A stretch of DNA of 6,024 bases from Ruminiclostridium sp. (GCA_003535195.1 DOHN01000097.1:1-6024); one strand, 5' to 3'; shown: positions 1 to 5,999, numbered from the stretch's first letter. Program-made: numbers and translations. The notes: generated by a model from the letters alone, not told the origin.

Positions 1-36
1 AAGTCTTGAAATTAAAGGGGCTGGCAATTGGTCCCA

Positions 37-93
37 AATAAAATCCCGGACGGATTTTTTTGAGGGCGCATGAAACATCACTCCAGGCGCTAC
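37..93 (-). repeat. Dispersed repeat copy 1, downstream of iorB
   Basis: Positions 37-90 match 2621-2674 at 46 of 54 positions without gaps; six of the eight differences are transitions. The first 18 bases of the block (37-54) are identical in both copies. It begins six bases beyond the iorB stop and is read in the same gene-relative direction as copy 2. The matching left arm, if present, would lie outside the window to the left; positions 1-36 show no convincing match to the left half of copy 2. Confidence 0.85.
40..58 (-). terminator. Terminator-like stem downstream of iorB
   Basis: Read on the minus strand, AAAATCC (52-58) pairs with GGATTTT (40-46) around the loop GTCCG, seven base pairs, and is followed by a short U-rich stretch (ATTT after the stem). 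The stem is weak (three GC... two C and one further C-G plus A-T pairs) and the U-tract is imperfect. It is the only plausible 3'-end signal for iorAB in the visible sequence, and lies inside repeat copy 1. Confidence 0.35.
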
Positions 94-98
94 AGCCT

Positions 99-686
99 TT
101 AGAACGGCAAAATCACCTTTGCCCCCTCAATCAGGGCATGAAGGTTCAGCTTGATATATTTTTCAGGCAGGGTATTCCGAATGATGCTTTCCATTTCTTC
201 CAGACTGATGCCTAAAATACCGCTGGTCGCTGCGACCCCCAACAGGGCCACATTGATGACCTTGGCGCTTCCGCATAGCTTGCAGATTTTATCGGTATCA
301 ACAATTTCAAGGCGTGAAACCCTTTCCTTTAAATAACCGAGCATTTCTTCCCCGCTGTAATCCGAATCGGAAAGGGAGGCGGTTACCGGTTTAATGGCTT
401 TATTGCTGACGATCACCATGCCGTCTTTTTTTAAGTAAGGCAATGTTCTGACAGCCTCTGCAGGTTCAAAACCAATGATCACATCGGCAGTGTGTGCCGG
501 GATCAGCGGTGAATGAATTTCCTCTCCCAGGCGTACATGGCTGACCACACTGCCTCCCCGCTGAGCCATTCCGATAGTTTCCGCGGTGCGAACCTGCAGA
601 CCCTTCTCCATGGCCGCACCCGCTATTAATTTTGAAGCCAGAATGGTTCCCTGGCCGCCAACTCCGGTTAAAATACAATTGATCAT
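99..686 (-). CDS. iorB: Indolepyruvate:ferredoxin oxidoreductase, beta subunit
   Basis: Smaller subunit of indolepyruvate:ferredoxin oxidoreductase, a cytoplasmic, oxygen-sensitive enzyme that oxidatively decarboxylates aryl pyruvates (indolepyruvate, phenylpyruvate and relatives) to aryl-acyl-CoA and passes electrons to ferredoxin. The 195 residues form one gamma-type (POR gamma-like) domain, the usual length for IorB. Visible family motifs are GVGGQGT at residues 8-14, ETIGMAQRGGSV at 36-47, and a GFEPAEA segment near residue 72. The ATG (684-686) overlaps the iorA TGA in an ATGA arrangement, and GGAGGTG (691-697, inside the end of iorA) is its ribosome binding site, so translation is probably coupled to iorA. 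A repeat copy with a terminator-like stem begins a few bases beyond the stop. Motifs, length and the iorA neighbour all agree; substrate preference among aryl pyruvates cannot be read from sequence. Confidence 0.96.
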   Translation of the reverse strand: MINCILTGVGGQGTILASKLIAGAAMEKGLQVRTAETIGMAQRGGSVVSHVRLGEEIHSPLIPAHTADVIIGFEPAEAVRTLPYLKKDGMVIVSNKAIKPVTASLSDSDYSGEEMLGYLKERVSRLEIVDTDKICKLCGSAKVINVALLGVAATSGILGISLEEMESIIRNTLPEKYIKLNLHALIEGAKVILPF

Positions 687-2473
687 TTCGCACCTCCGAT
701 TGCATCAAAAGGACAGACCTGGGCACAGATGGAACAGCCGTAGCACATGGACGGAGAAATGACCGCTTTTCCGTTTTCCATGGACATGGCCGGACAGCCC
801 AGCTCCTTGATGCATAGTTTGCAGCCGGTGCATTTTTCAATGTCGACCTCAAGCAACGGAGCAGGCTTGGAAACCTGAATGCAGGGGGCCTCGAAAATAA
901 CAGCTGAAACACCCTTAAAAGAAGCGGCCTCCGTGATGACCCTTTTAGCCTCCGTCAAATTGAAGGGGTTCGCCCTGGCAATATGCTTTACCCCAATGGC
1001 CGAGAGAATATTATAAATGCTTACTTTCTCTGAAATATTGCCCATCATGGTTTTTCCGGTGCCCGGATGGGGCTGGCTTCCGGTCATGGCTGTGGTGGAG
1101 TTGTCCAACACCACAAGAACAATGTCTGTTTCGTTATAGACCGCGTTGATCACACCGGGGATGCCGGTATGGAAAAAGGTAGAGTCCCCAATAAAAGCAA
1201 AGTTCACACTGTCAGGCTCCACCCTGTGAAGCCCCTGTGCCATGGTCACATCCGCACCCATGCAAAGGCAGGTATCCACCATTTCAAGGGGTTTGGCATT
1301 ACCCAAAGTATAGCAGCCTATATCGCCTGAAAATACTGCCTTTTTGCCTTTCATGGCTTTTTTGACCGCATAGAAGGAAGCTCGATGGGGACAGCCCGCA
1401 CACAGGACCGGCGGGCGGGCGGGCAGCTGAATACTTATTTCTGCTTTCTCAGGCTTTGTATAATCGATGTTCAGGAATTTGCCCATGGCCTCCATGGCGA
1501 TTTCAACGGAGTTCTCGCCGGCAGCGGGCAGCTCTCCTGTCATTTTGCCCCTGATTTTAACAGAAAGCCGGTATTTGCCGCACAGATAAATCAATTCTTT
1601 CTCTATGTACGGAGAGAGCTCCTCTATAACAAGGATCTCATCCAGACCCTCCATAAATGCCAATGCCTGCTTTTCGGGAAAAGGATAAGGTGTGGCAACC
1701 TTCATCAGCTTACAGGAGCCTTTCAGCAAAGCCAAAGCCTCTTTTGCATAGGCGCAGCTGACGCCCCCCGCTATAATCCCCTTTTTGCCCGATCCGCTGA
1801 TTTTGTTGAACGGATAGGCTGAGAAATCATCGGCTATGATGACATTACGCTTTTCAATATCTAGGTGGCTCTGATAGGAAAGGCGCGGAAAAATAACCCA
1901 TTTGGAGTCCTTTACAAAACCTTCCGGCTGTATTTTTCTCCTGGTGTCGTCCACATTTATGAAAGTGCTGACATGGCACACTCTTGTAGTGGGCCGCAAA
2001 ATAACGGGGGTATTATATTTTTCCGAATAGTCAAAGGCATCCCCTATCATCCTATAGGCCTCTTCCGGAGAAGAGGGATCAAAGACCGGAATCTTTGAAA
2101 ACACGCCGAATTGCCTGGTATCCTGCTCGGTCTGGGAGGATATGGGGCCGGGATCATCTGCGACAACAACCACCATGCCGCCTTTAATGCCAATATAGGA
2201 AAGACTCATAACAGGATCCGAGGCAACATTCAAGCCGACCTGCTTCATGGTGACCATCGTTCTTGCGCCTGCTATGGAAGCGCCTGCAGCAACCTCCAGG
2301 GCCGATTTTTCGTTTACGGACCATTCTACATATATATCACCCGGATTGCGTTTTGCCGCAGTTTCCAGAATTTCGGTGGAAGGTGTTCCCGGATAACCGG
2401 TAATAACGCCGACACCTGCCCGTATAGCGCCTAGGGCGATGGCCTGGTTTCCCATTAATAATTCCTGAGACAC
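683..2473 (-). CDS. iorA: Indolepyruvate:ferredoxin oxidoreductase, alpha subunit
   Basis: Large catalytic subunit that binds thiamine diphosphate and two [4Fe-4S] clusters; it forms the active enzyme with IorB. The protein has 596 residues. An N-terminal pyrimidine-binding domain carries GYPGTP (26-31). The TPP pyrophosphate domain carries CAGCPHR (358-364), GDIGCYTLG (383-391), GDSTFFHTG (429-437) and LDNSTTAMTG (456-465). A C-terminal ferredoxin domain holds Cys 548, 551, 554, 560 and Cys 577, 580, 583, 587, so both cluster sets are complete. The start is GTG at 2473, supported by GAGG (2482-2485) 8 bases upstream and by the N-terminus matching the usual xELLMGN opening of the family; an in-frame ATG six codons later (2455) is less likely. 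The gene has its own sigma-A-like promoter and a four-base overlap with iorB. The product is typical of amino-acid-fermenting anaerobes. Confidence 0.97.
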   Translation of the reverse strand: MSQELLMGNQAIALGAIRAGVGVITGYPGTPSTEILETAAKRNPGDIYVEWSVNEKSALEVAAGASIAGARTMVTMKQVGLNVASDPVMSLSYIGIKGGMVVVVADDPGPISSQTEQDTRQFGVFSKIPVFDPSSPEEAYRMIGDAFDYSEKYNTPVILRPTTRVCHVSTFINVDDTRRKIQPEGFVKDSKWVIFPRLSYQSHLDIEKRNVIIADDFSAYPFNKISGSGKKGIIAGGVSCAYAKEALALLKGSCKLMKVATPYPFPEKQALAFMEGLDEILVIEELSPYIEKELIYLCGKYRLSVKIRGKMTGELPAAGENSVEIAMEAMGKFLNIDYTKPEKAEISIQLPARPPVLCAGCPHRASFYAVKKAMKGKKAVFSGDIGCYTLGNAKPLEMVDTCLCMGADVTMAQGLHRVEPDSVNFAFIGDSTFFHTGIPGVINAVYNETDIVLVVLDNSTTAMTGSQPHPGTGKTMMGNISEKVSIYNILSAIGVKHIARANPFNLTEAKRVITEAASFKGVSAVIFEAPCIQVSKPAPLLEVDIEKCTGCKLCIKELGCPAMSMENGKAVISPSMCYGCSICAQVCPFDAIGGAK

Positions 2474-2501
2474 TTTTATAACCTCGTTTTCCTTTTTTTA
2501 T

Positions 2502-2530
2502 ATAGTACTCCAATATTGAAATTGTATCAA
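2502..2530 (-). promoter_or_regulatory. Predicted sigma-A promoter of iorAB
   Basis: On the minus strand the -35 box TTGATA (2525-2530, 5/6 to consensus) is followed after 17 bases by TACTAT (2502-2507, 4/6). Transcription would start near 2495, giving a leader of about 22 bases before the GTG start of iorA with the GAGG ribosome binding site inside it. Spacing and placement are good. It means iorAB need not depend on read-through from the Cys-rich gene. No experimental start site is known to me. Confidence 0.65.
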
Positions 2531-2544
2531 GGAACTTTATTGGC

Positions 2545-2564
2545 GGCACGTTTATGATCGTGCC
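2545..2564. promoter_or_regulatory. Perfect 6-bp hairpin just upstream of the iorAB -35 box
   Basis: GGCACG (2545-2550) and CGTGCC (2559-2564) are perfect inverted repeats around an 8-base spacer, ending 15 bp upstream of the predicted iorAB -35 box. There is no T-tract on either strand, so it is not a standard intrinsic terminator. It overlaps the outer TGCC of the inverted-repeat element at 2561-2681, so it may be that element's edge rather than an operator. Either reading is inference. Confidence 0.4.
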
Positions 2565-2681
2565 AAAAGCGGCAGAGTGATGTTTCAGTACGTCAGCGGA
2601 GCAGGATTGCGGAGCTATCGAATAAAATCCCGGACGGACTTTCTTGAGGGTGTACGAAATATCACTCATGGCGCTTAGGCA
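2561..2681. repeat. 121-bp element with imperfect terminal inverted repeats (repeat copy 2)
   Basis: The left arm (2561-2591) and the reverse complement of the right arm (2652-2681) align with 26 identical columns of 32. Shared blocks are TGCC, AAGCG, CA, GAGTGAT, TTTC and GTAC. The 60-bp centre contains the AATAAAATCCCGGACGGA block that recurs at 37-54. The right half matches the copy downstream of iorB; the left arm matches the copy at the right window edge. There is no coding capacity and no obvious flanking target duplication (CG on the left, TA on the right). It resembles a short non-autonomous palindromic repeat (MITE-like or REP/BIME-like), but I cannot assign it to a named family. It overlaps the 3' end of the Cys-rich gene and lies about 30 bp upstream of the iorAB promoter. 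Confidence 0.75.
2624..2642 (-). terminator. Terminator-like stem downstream of the Cys-rich gene
   Basis: This is the counterpart of the stem at 40-58. On the minus strand AAAGTCC (2636-2642) pairs with GGATTTT (2624-2630) around GTCCG. The one changed base gives a G-U pair in minus-strand RNA but an A-C mismatch in plus-strand RNA, so the fold survives only in the gene direction. It is followed by ATTCG, a poor U-tract. A role in 3'-end formation is inference. Confidence 0.3.
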
Positions 2682-2829
2682 TAGGAGTATTTTTATTCCT
2701 GCTTTTCCGCATGCAATAGGGCGGATAACGCTTATGAAGCCGATGATGTTCCACGCATTCATCGCATTTTCCATGCCGCTTACAATCTTTTATTTTGCAA
2801 TTGCACTGATCTAAACCATTTTTGAGCAT
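2662..2829 (-). CDS. Small Cys/His-rich protein, putative metal-binding
   Basis: A 55-residue basic protein with Cys at 9, 11, 16, 22, 25 and 39 and His at 19, 28, 29 and 32. The core reads CNCKIKDC, RHGKCDEC, EHH, then YPPYC, a pattern I recognise from short hypothetical proteins of clostridia and one that would suit zinc or another thiophilic metal. I do not know a tested function. The ATG at 2829 is chosen over a TTG at 2844 because the core of such proteins starts shortly after this Met and a purine-rich GGGAAGAG lies upstream. No signal peptide or membrane segment is visible. The gene follows the GNAT gene by 55 bp on the same strand and may share its transcript. The tail after Cys39 is basic and low in complexity, and its last four codons and stop lie inside the right arm of the inverted-repeat element. 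Confidence 0.72.
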   Translation of the reverse strand: MLKNGLDQCNCKIKDCKRHGKCDECVEHHRLHKRYPPYCMRKSRNKNTPMPKRHE

Positions 2830-2884
2830 AGTTTCTCTTCCCAACGGCTTTTAAAGCCTTGACCTTTATATTTTTTAGTAAGTT

Positions 2885-3400
2885 TCACGCTCCGGCCGAC
2901 TTTATTCTGGCCATTAAAAATTCATTGGCGTACCGGCCGTTTCTTATGGCCGCCATTTTTTTCAGGCCTTCTTTTTCGAAGCCGAGCTTTTCATACAGAT
3001 GTATTGCTCTTATATTATCTTCAAAAACAGTCAGTTCAACTCTTACCAGCATCAGCCAATGATCGGCAATATCGAGCAGAGCCTTCATCAAAGCGGTTCC
3101 AACGCCCTTATTTTGATAATCCCTATGCACCATAATCCCGATTCCGCCGCTGTGGCGCATCCGCGGATTTGTATAAACAGTCAGGCCTGCACAGCCAATG
3201 ATAAGCTCTTCGCCGGATGGGGTTTTTGCGGTTGCCACAAGCTGATGGTTGTTTTCGTCCAGACTCTGAATAAAATCTTCATTGCGTTTTATCCGTTCAG
3301 AAGGAATACCGAGAATATTTTCAAACACGCCCGGCATTCGCCTGAGCTCGTTAATGCCCGCTCCATCCCCCGCTTTGACAGGTCTTATCGTAAAATCCAT
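2885..3400 (-). CDS. GNAT-family N-acetyltransferase, YhhY/AaaT-like
   Basis: A 171-residue single-domain acetyltransferase that would transfer an acetyl group from acetyl-CoA to an amine, in the cytoplasm. The acetyl-CoA pyrophosphate loop is QNKGVGTALM (96-105), preceded by the beta strand GIGIMV. ELTVFEDN (122-129), LYEKLGF (135-141) and an RNG turn (153-155) follow in GNAT order. The wording of the N-terminal part (MPGVFENILGIP) and of DHWLMLVRVELTVF resembles E. coli YhhY/AaaT, reported to acetylate some L-amino acids; that substrate is not proven here, so no symbol is given. The ATG at 3400 has an excellent AGGAGGGG site (3406-3413) five bases upstream and a promoter in the divergent region. 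It may be the first gene of a short unit with the Cys-rich gene. Confidence 0.92.
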   Translation of the reverse strand: MDFTIRPVKAGDGAGINELRRMPGVFENILGIPSERIKRNEDFIQSLDENNHQLVATAKTPSGEELIIGCAGLTVYTNPRMRHSGGIGIMVHRDYQNKGVGTALMKALLDIADHWLMLVRVELTVFEDNIRAIHLYEKLGFEKEGLKKMAAIRNGRYANEFLMARIKSAGA

Positions 3401-3429
3401 AAAAACCCCTCCTCTGGTGGTTATTAAAT

Positions 3430-3458
3430 ATTTTATCGGTTTACAGCAATCAAAACAA
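3430..3458 (-). promoter_or_regulatory. Predicted promoter of the GNAT gene
   Basis: On the minus strand TTGTTT (3453-3458, 3/6 to the -35 consensus) is followed after exactly 17 bases by TAAAAT (3430-3435, 5/6 to the -10 consensus), 30 bp upstream of the ATG. The surrounding sequence is strongly AT-rich, so chance matches are easy and alternatives such as TTGATT at 3447-3452 exist. Confidence 0.45.
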
Positions 3459-3509
3459 TAACAATTAAAATTATATTCAATTTACCGCATATCCCCTAAA
3501 AATCATGGA

Positions 3510-3539
3510 ATGACTTTCGTCAACGATATCATATATAAT
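3510..3539 (+). promoter_or_regulatory. Predicted sigma-A promoter of murD
   Basis: A perfect TATAAT (3534-3539) lies 18 bases after ATGACT (3510-3515, 4/6 to the -35 consensus). The start of transcription would be near 3546, giving a leader of about 25 bases with the GGAGG site well placed. A transcript beginning there would leave almost no room for a ribosome upstream of the TTG at 3551, which supports the ATG at 3572 as the true start. Confidence 0.6.
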
Positions 3540-3561
3540 AACCAGAGCTTTTGAGCCTGTC

Positions 3562-3566
3562 GGAGG
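3562..3566 (+). promoter_or_regulatory. Ribosome binding site that fixes the murD start
   Basis: GGAGG ends five bases before the ATG at 3572. Because this site lies downstream of the longer in-frame TTG start (3551), it excludes that start in practice and trims seven residues from the longest possible reading. Confidence 0.8.
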
Positions 3567-3571
3567 ATATC

Positions 3572-4966
3572 ATGAATGAAAACCTGAGCTCTTTTAAGGA
3601 GCGGATTATCAAACAGCGGGTGGCTGTCATCGGCCTGGGAGCCAGTAATACGTCCCTGGTCGAATACCTGGGAAAGCTGGGAGTGAACCTCACCGTCTTT
3701 GATCAAGGCACAAGGGAGGATTTGAAGGACAGAATAGAAGCCGTAAAAGACTATAATATTGATTTTTGCCTGGGCGGGCATCAGCTTTCCAGACTCAAGG
3801 GTTTTGATGTGATTTTCAAAACCCCCGTCATCCGGCCCGACATTCCTGAACTGTCGGAGGAACAGAAAAACGGTGCAGTGGTAACCTCTGAGATGGAGGT
3901 TTTCTTTGACCTGTGCCCGGCTGAAATTTTTGCTGTTACAGGAAGCGACGGCAAAACCACCACCTCCGCCATTATATATGAGTTTTTAAAGGAAGCAGGG
4001 TATCATTGCCTGTTGGGCGGCAATACCGGCACCCCTCTTTTAAGCCGCATCGACGAGGTCCGGCCTGAGCATAAGATCGTACTGGAGCTCAGCAGCTTTC
4101 AGCTTATGACCATGAAAAAGAGTCCCCAGGTGGCAGTCATCACCAATATTTTCCCCAATCATCTCGATATGTATAAATCCATGGAAGAATACCTGGAGGC
4201 CAAAAAGAACATTTACCGCTATCAGGACGGAAATGGCCTTTTGGTCCTTAATTATGACAATGGCATAACTCGTGGGCTGGCAACGGAAGCACCGGGAAGA
4301 ACGGTTTATTTCTCGCGGACCTGTGAGCTGGAATCCGGTGCATTTTTAAAGGATGATCTCCTGTGCTTCAGAGAAAACGACAAGGCCTCTGAAATTCTTC
4401 AGCAGAAAGATATTCTTCTCCCTGGAAACCATAATGTGGAGAACTATCTGGCAGCCATAGCCGCCACAAGAGCTTATGCGAACACAGACGCCGTTGCCAG
4501 GGCAGCCTCCGCCCTTTCCCCCATGGAGCACCGCATGGAGTTTGTCAGGGAAATCGGCGGTGTCCGTTACTATGATGATTCCATGGGCAGCAGTCCGAGC
4601 CGTACCATGGCGGCATTGAATGCTTTTGACGGCCGTGTAGTCCTCATTGCCGGGGGATATGACAAAAATTTATCCTATGACCCCATGGGCGATGTGCTGG
4701 TGGAGAAGGTAAAGCATTTAATTTTAATGGGTCAGACGGCCTCCATGATTGAGATGGCCCTAATGCGCAAGGTCATTGGAAAATACCGTGGAATGAACAT
4801 CCGGATTACTCATTGCTCCACCTTGAAACAGGCCGTAGACTGCGCCTCCTTGTCGGCCAGGCCCGGTGATATTGTACTGCTGTCCCCTGCCAGCGCCGGC
4901 TTTGAACTGTTTAAGGATTTTAATGAGCGGGGAAATCTGTTTAAGGATTATGTAAATGAATTATGA
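3572..4966 (+). CDS. murD: UDP-N-acetylmuramoyl-L-alanine--D-glutamate ligase
   Basis: Cytoplasmic ATP-dependent ligase that adds D-glutamate to UDP-MurNAc-L-Ala, the second amino-acid step of peptidoglycan precursor synthesis. The 464 residues match the family length. In order: a Rossmann-like N-terminal domain with GLGASN (21-26); the central ATPase with P-loop GSDGKTTT (124-131), NTGTP (151-155), LELSSFQL (171-178), NHLDMY (196-201) and a Lys in EAKKNIY (near 211) in the place of the carbamylated Lys; then PGNHNVEN (284-291), EHRME (319-323), DDSMGSSPSRT (335-345), AGGYDK (360-365) and SPASAGFE (438-445) in the C-terminal ligase domain. All key motifs are present, so it should be active. 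Unlike the classical arrangement, no mraY, ftsW or murG is adjacent; the next gene encodes a lipoprotein. Confidence 0.96.
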   Translation: MNENLSSFKERIIKQRVAVIGLGASNTSLVEYLGKLGVNLTVFDQGTREDLKDRIEAVKDYNIDFCLGGHQLSRLKGFDVIFKTPVIRPDIPELSEEQKNGAVVTSEMEVFFDLCPAEIFAVTGSDGKTTTSAIIYEFLKEAGYHCLLGGNTGTPLLSRIDEVRPEHKIVLELSSFQLMTMKKSPQVAVITNIFPNHLDMYKSMEEYLEAKKNIYRYQDGNGLLVLNYDNGITRGLATEAPGRTVYFSRTCELESGAFLKDDLLCFRENDKASEILQQKDILLPGNHNVENYLAAIAATRAYANTDAVARAASALSPMEHRMEFVREIGGVRYYDDSMGSSPSRTMAALNAFDGRVVLIAGGYDKNLSYDPMGDVLVEKVKHLILMGQTASMIEMALMRKVIGKYRGMNIRITHCSTLKQAVDCASLSARPGDIVLLSPASAGFELFKDFNERGNLFKDYVNEL

Positions 4967-5005
4967 CAGGGATTCCTTATATTATGATAACGCAAAAGAA
5001 AATTC

Positions 5006-5014
5006 AGGGGTGGG
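5006..5014 (+). promoter_or_regulatory. Ribosome binding site favouring the lipoprotein start at 5019
   Basis: The G-rich AGGGGTGGG ends four bases before the ATG at 5019; AGGGG within it is eight bases away. It is not a textbook GGAGG, but it favours this ATG over the in-frame ATG at 4956, which lies inside murD and would put 21 charged or polar residues ahead of the signal peptide. Confidence 0.55.
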
Positions 5015-5018
5015 TTTT

Positions 5019-5948
5019 ATGCGAAAAGCCATACTTTTACGTCTCTCCCTCATGGTTCTGACCCTCCTGTTCCTCTTTTTACAGGCCGGATGCAATAGAT
5101 CCGTGCAGAATAGAAACGAACCGTCTTCCGTAAACAAAAAAGCCAACGGCAGCGCCGGTTATTATGACCGTCTTGTCATCAATGACTTTCCTCTTTCTGA
5201 GGGACAATACCTTGTTGAAAGAATAGAGGACTCCGTCTATATTCTTTTGGACAGTGAGATCATCACCTCCTGTTTAAAGCTGCCCTATGCAACCAGTCTA
5301 TATCCGGAGCTGTCCATCCGGAACGGCCAGATTACGCTGTACTGGACACACCAGGATCAAATTGTTTTAAGGGCGGATATGGTTGAAAACAGTCACGAGG
5401 CTTATATAAACGGCAGCAACGAGCCTCTGGACATCGCTGTAGGGCCTAAAACCGCAGACGGCAGGCTTTTTATTCCCATTAACCTTTTTTTATCTGTTTT
5501 GAAAATGGAGGAAACTTATGATAAAAGTCTCAATATTACATTCCTGCACTACGCCGAGGATTTTCCAGCAGATTTAATTCAGGGCAAATGGTCGGACAGT
5601 AATACGGATCTGTTCACCATTTTTAAGGATGCTCCCTCCGGTTTGAAAGGCTTGTCCTCTTTTGCATCCGCCTATCAGTTTAACCCGGATGGCACCTACC
5701 GGTGTATTTTGATCTCCGCCGGCAGTTTTAAAGATAGCGCCGTGCAGCGCAAAGGCAAGTACAGAATACTAGGAAATACCATCATTTATTATGATACCCA
5801 TGAGACCTTATACGAGGGCAGCCCCTTATCTCTGTCCCATAAAGACAAAAAGCTCAGTAAGCCCAGCTATGATTTTATAGGCAGCTATGACCCCGGTGAG
5901 GACCAAATAAAAATCGGTGCTTTCTGGCATCATCGAATAAGCCGGTAG
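5019..5948 (+). CDS. Predicted lipoprotein with stalk-like (Cu amine oxidase N-terminal-like) domain
   Basis: A 309-residue exported protein of unknown function. It opens with MRKAILLRLS, a hydrophobic stretch (about 5-22) and a putative lipidation Cys25 in LQAGC, so it is probably anchored to the outer face of the membrane. Gln at -3 is unusual for a lipobox. A Ser/Asn-rich linker (about 26-46) follows. Residues about 103-177 resemble the Cu_amine_oxidN1 stalk domain seen in many Firmicutes surface proteins: a strand-rich run, then INGSNEPLDIAVGPK and a DGRLFIPINLFLSVLKM segment in the place of the usual GRTMVPLR...ALG motif. Residues about 186-255 (LIQGKW, FNPDGTYRC, GKYRILGNTIIYY) look like a small lipocalin-like beta domain. 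No enzymatic residues are recognisable. It begins 52 bp after murD with no obvious promoter between, so co-transcription is likely; a cell-envelope role is inferred only from location and neighbour. Confidence 0.85.
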   Translation: MRKAILLRLSLMVLTLLFLFLQAGCNRSVQNRNEPSSVNKKANGSAGYYDRLVINDFPLSEGQYLVERIEDSVYILLDSEIITSCLKLPYATSLYPELSIRNGQITLYWTHQDQIVLRADMVENSHEAYINGSNEPLDIAVGPKTADGRLFIPINLFLSVLKMEETYDKSLNITFLHYAEDFPADLIQGKWSDSNTDLFTIFKDAPSGLKGLSSFASAYQFNPDGTYRCILISAGSFKDSAVQRKGKYRILGNTIIYYDTHETLYEGSPLSLSHKDKKLSKPSYDFIGSYDPGEDQIKIGAFWHHRISR

Positions 5949-5951
5949 CCC

Positions 5952-5979
5952 GGTTTTTCAATAACCATGAAAAAAAGCC
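5952..5979 (+). other. A/T-rich hairpin after the lipoprotein stop
   Basis: TTTTTCA (5954-5960) pairs perfectly with TGAAAAA (5968-5974) around a seven-base loop; flanking GG (5952-5953) and CC (5978-5979) could extend it past a bulge. It begins five bases after the stop codon but is followed by GCCCCGCG rather than a T-run, so it may stabilise the 3' end but is not a standard terminator. Confidence 0.3.
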
Positions 5980-5999
5980 CCGCGAAATATCCATACTAA

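Noticed and set aside
1385..1822. 145-codon plus-strand open frame opposite iorA
   Set aside because: It lies wholly antisense to iorA, which has complete motifs; the translation shows no recognisable domain and the frame is a by-product of iorA codon use. The same applies to plus-strand frames at 1067-1330, 1865-2098 and 2111-2434.
2337..2774. 145-codon minus-strand open frame spanning the iorA start and the repeat element
   Set aside because: It overlaps the iorA start, the iorA promoter and the Cys-rich gene in another frame, and its translation has no recognisable features.
2846..2858. Palindrome GGCTTTTAAAGCC upstream of the Cys-rich gene as a terminator of the GNAT gene
   Set aside because: The stem is short with almost no loop, and no T-run follows it in the minus direction; it ends 16 bases before the next start codon.
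2999..3427. 142-codon plus-strand open frame opposite the GNAT gene
   Set aside because: Antisense shadow of a well-supported acetyltransferase with its own strong ribosome binding site; no family resemblance seen.
3505..3525. Possible fourth copy of the repeat arm in the murD promoter region
   Set aside because: The resemblance to ATGAGTGATATTTCGTAC needs several gaps and mismatches and no core block is nearby; it is within what chance would give in AT-rich sequence.
3551..3571. TTG-initiated longer murD
   Set aside because: The GGAGG site lies downstream of this TTG and five bases before the ATG at 3572, and the predicted transcription start is only a few bases upstream of the TTG.
4956..5018. 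Longer lipoprotein start overlapping murD
   Set aside because: It would place 21 polar and charged residues before an otherwise typical signal peptide; the ATG at 5019 has a G-rich ribosome binding site.
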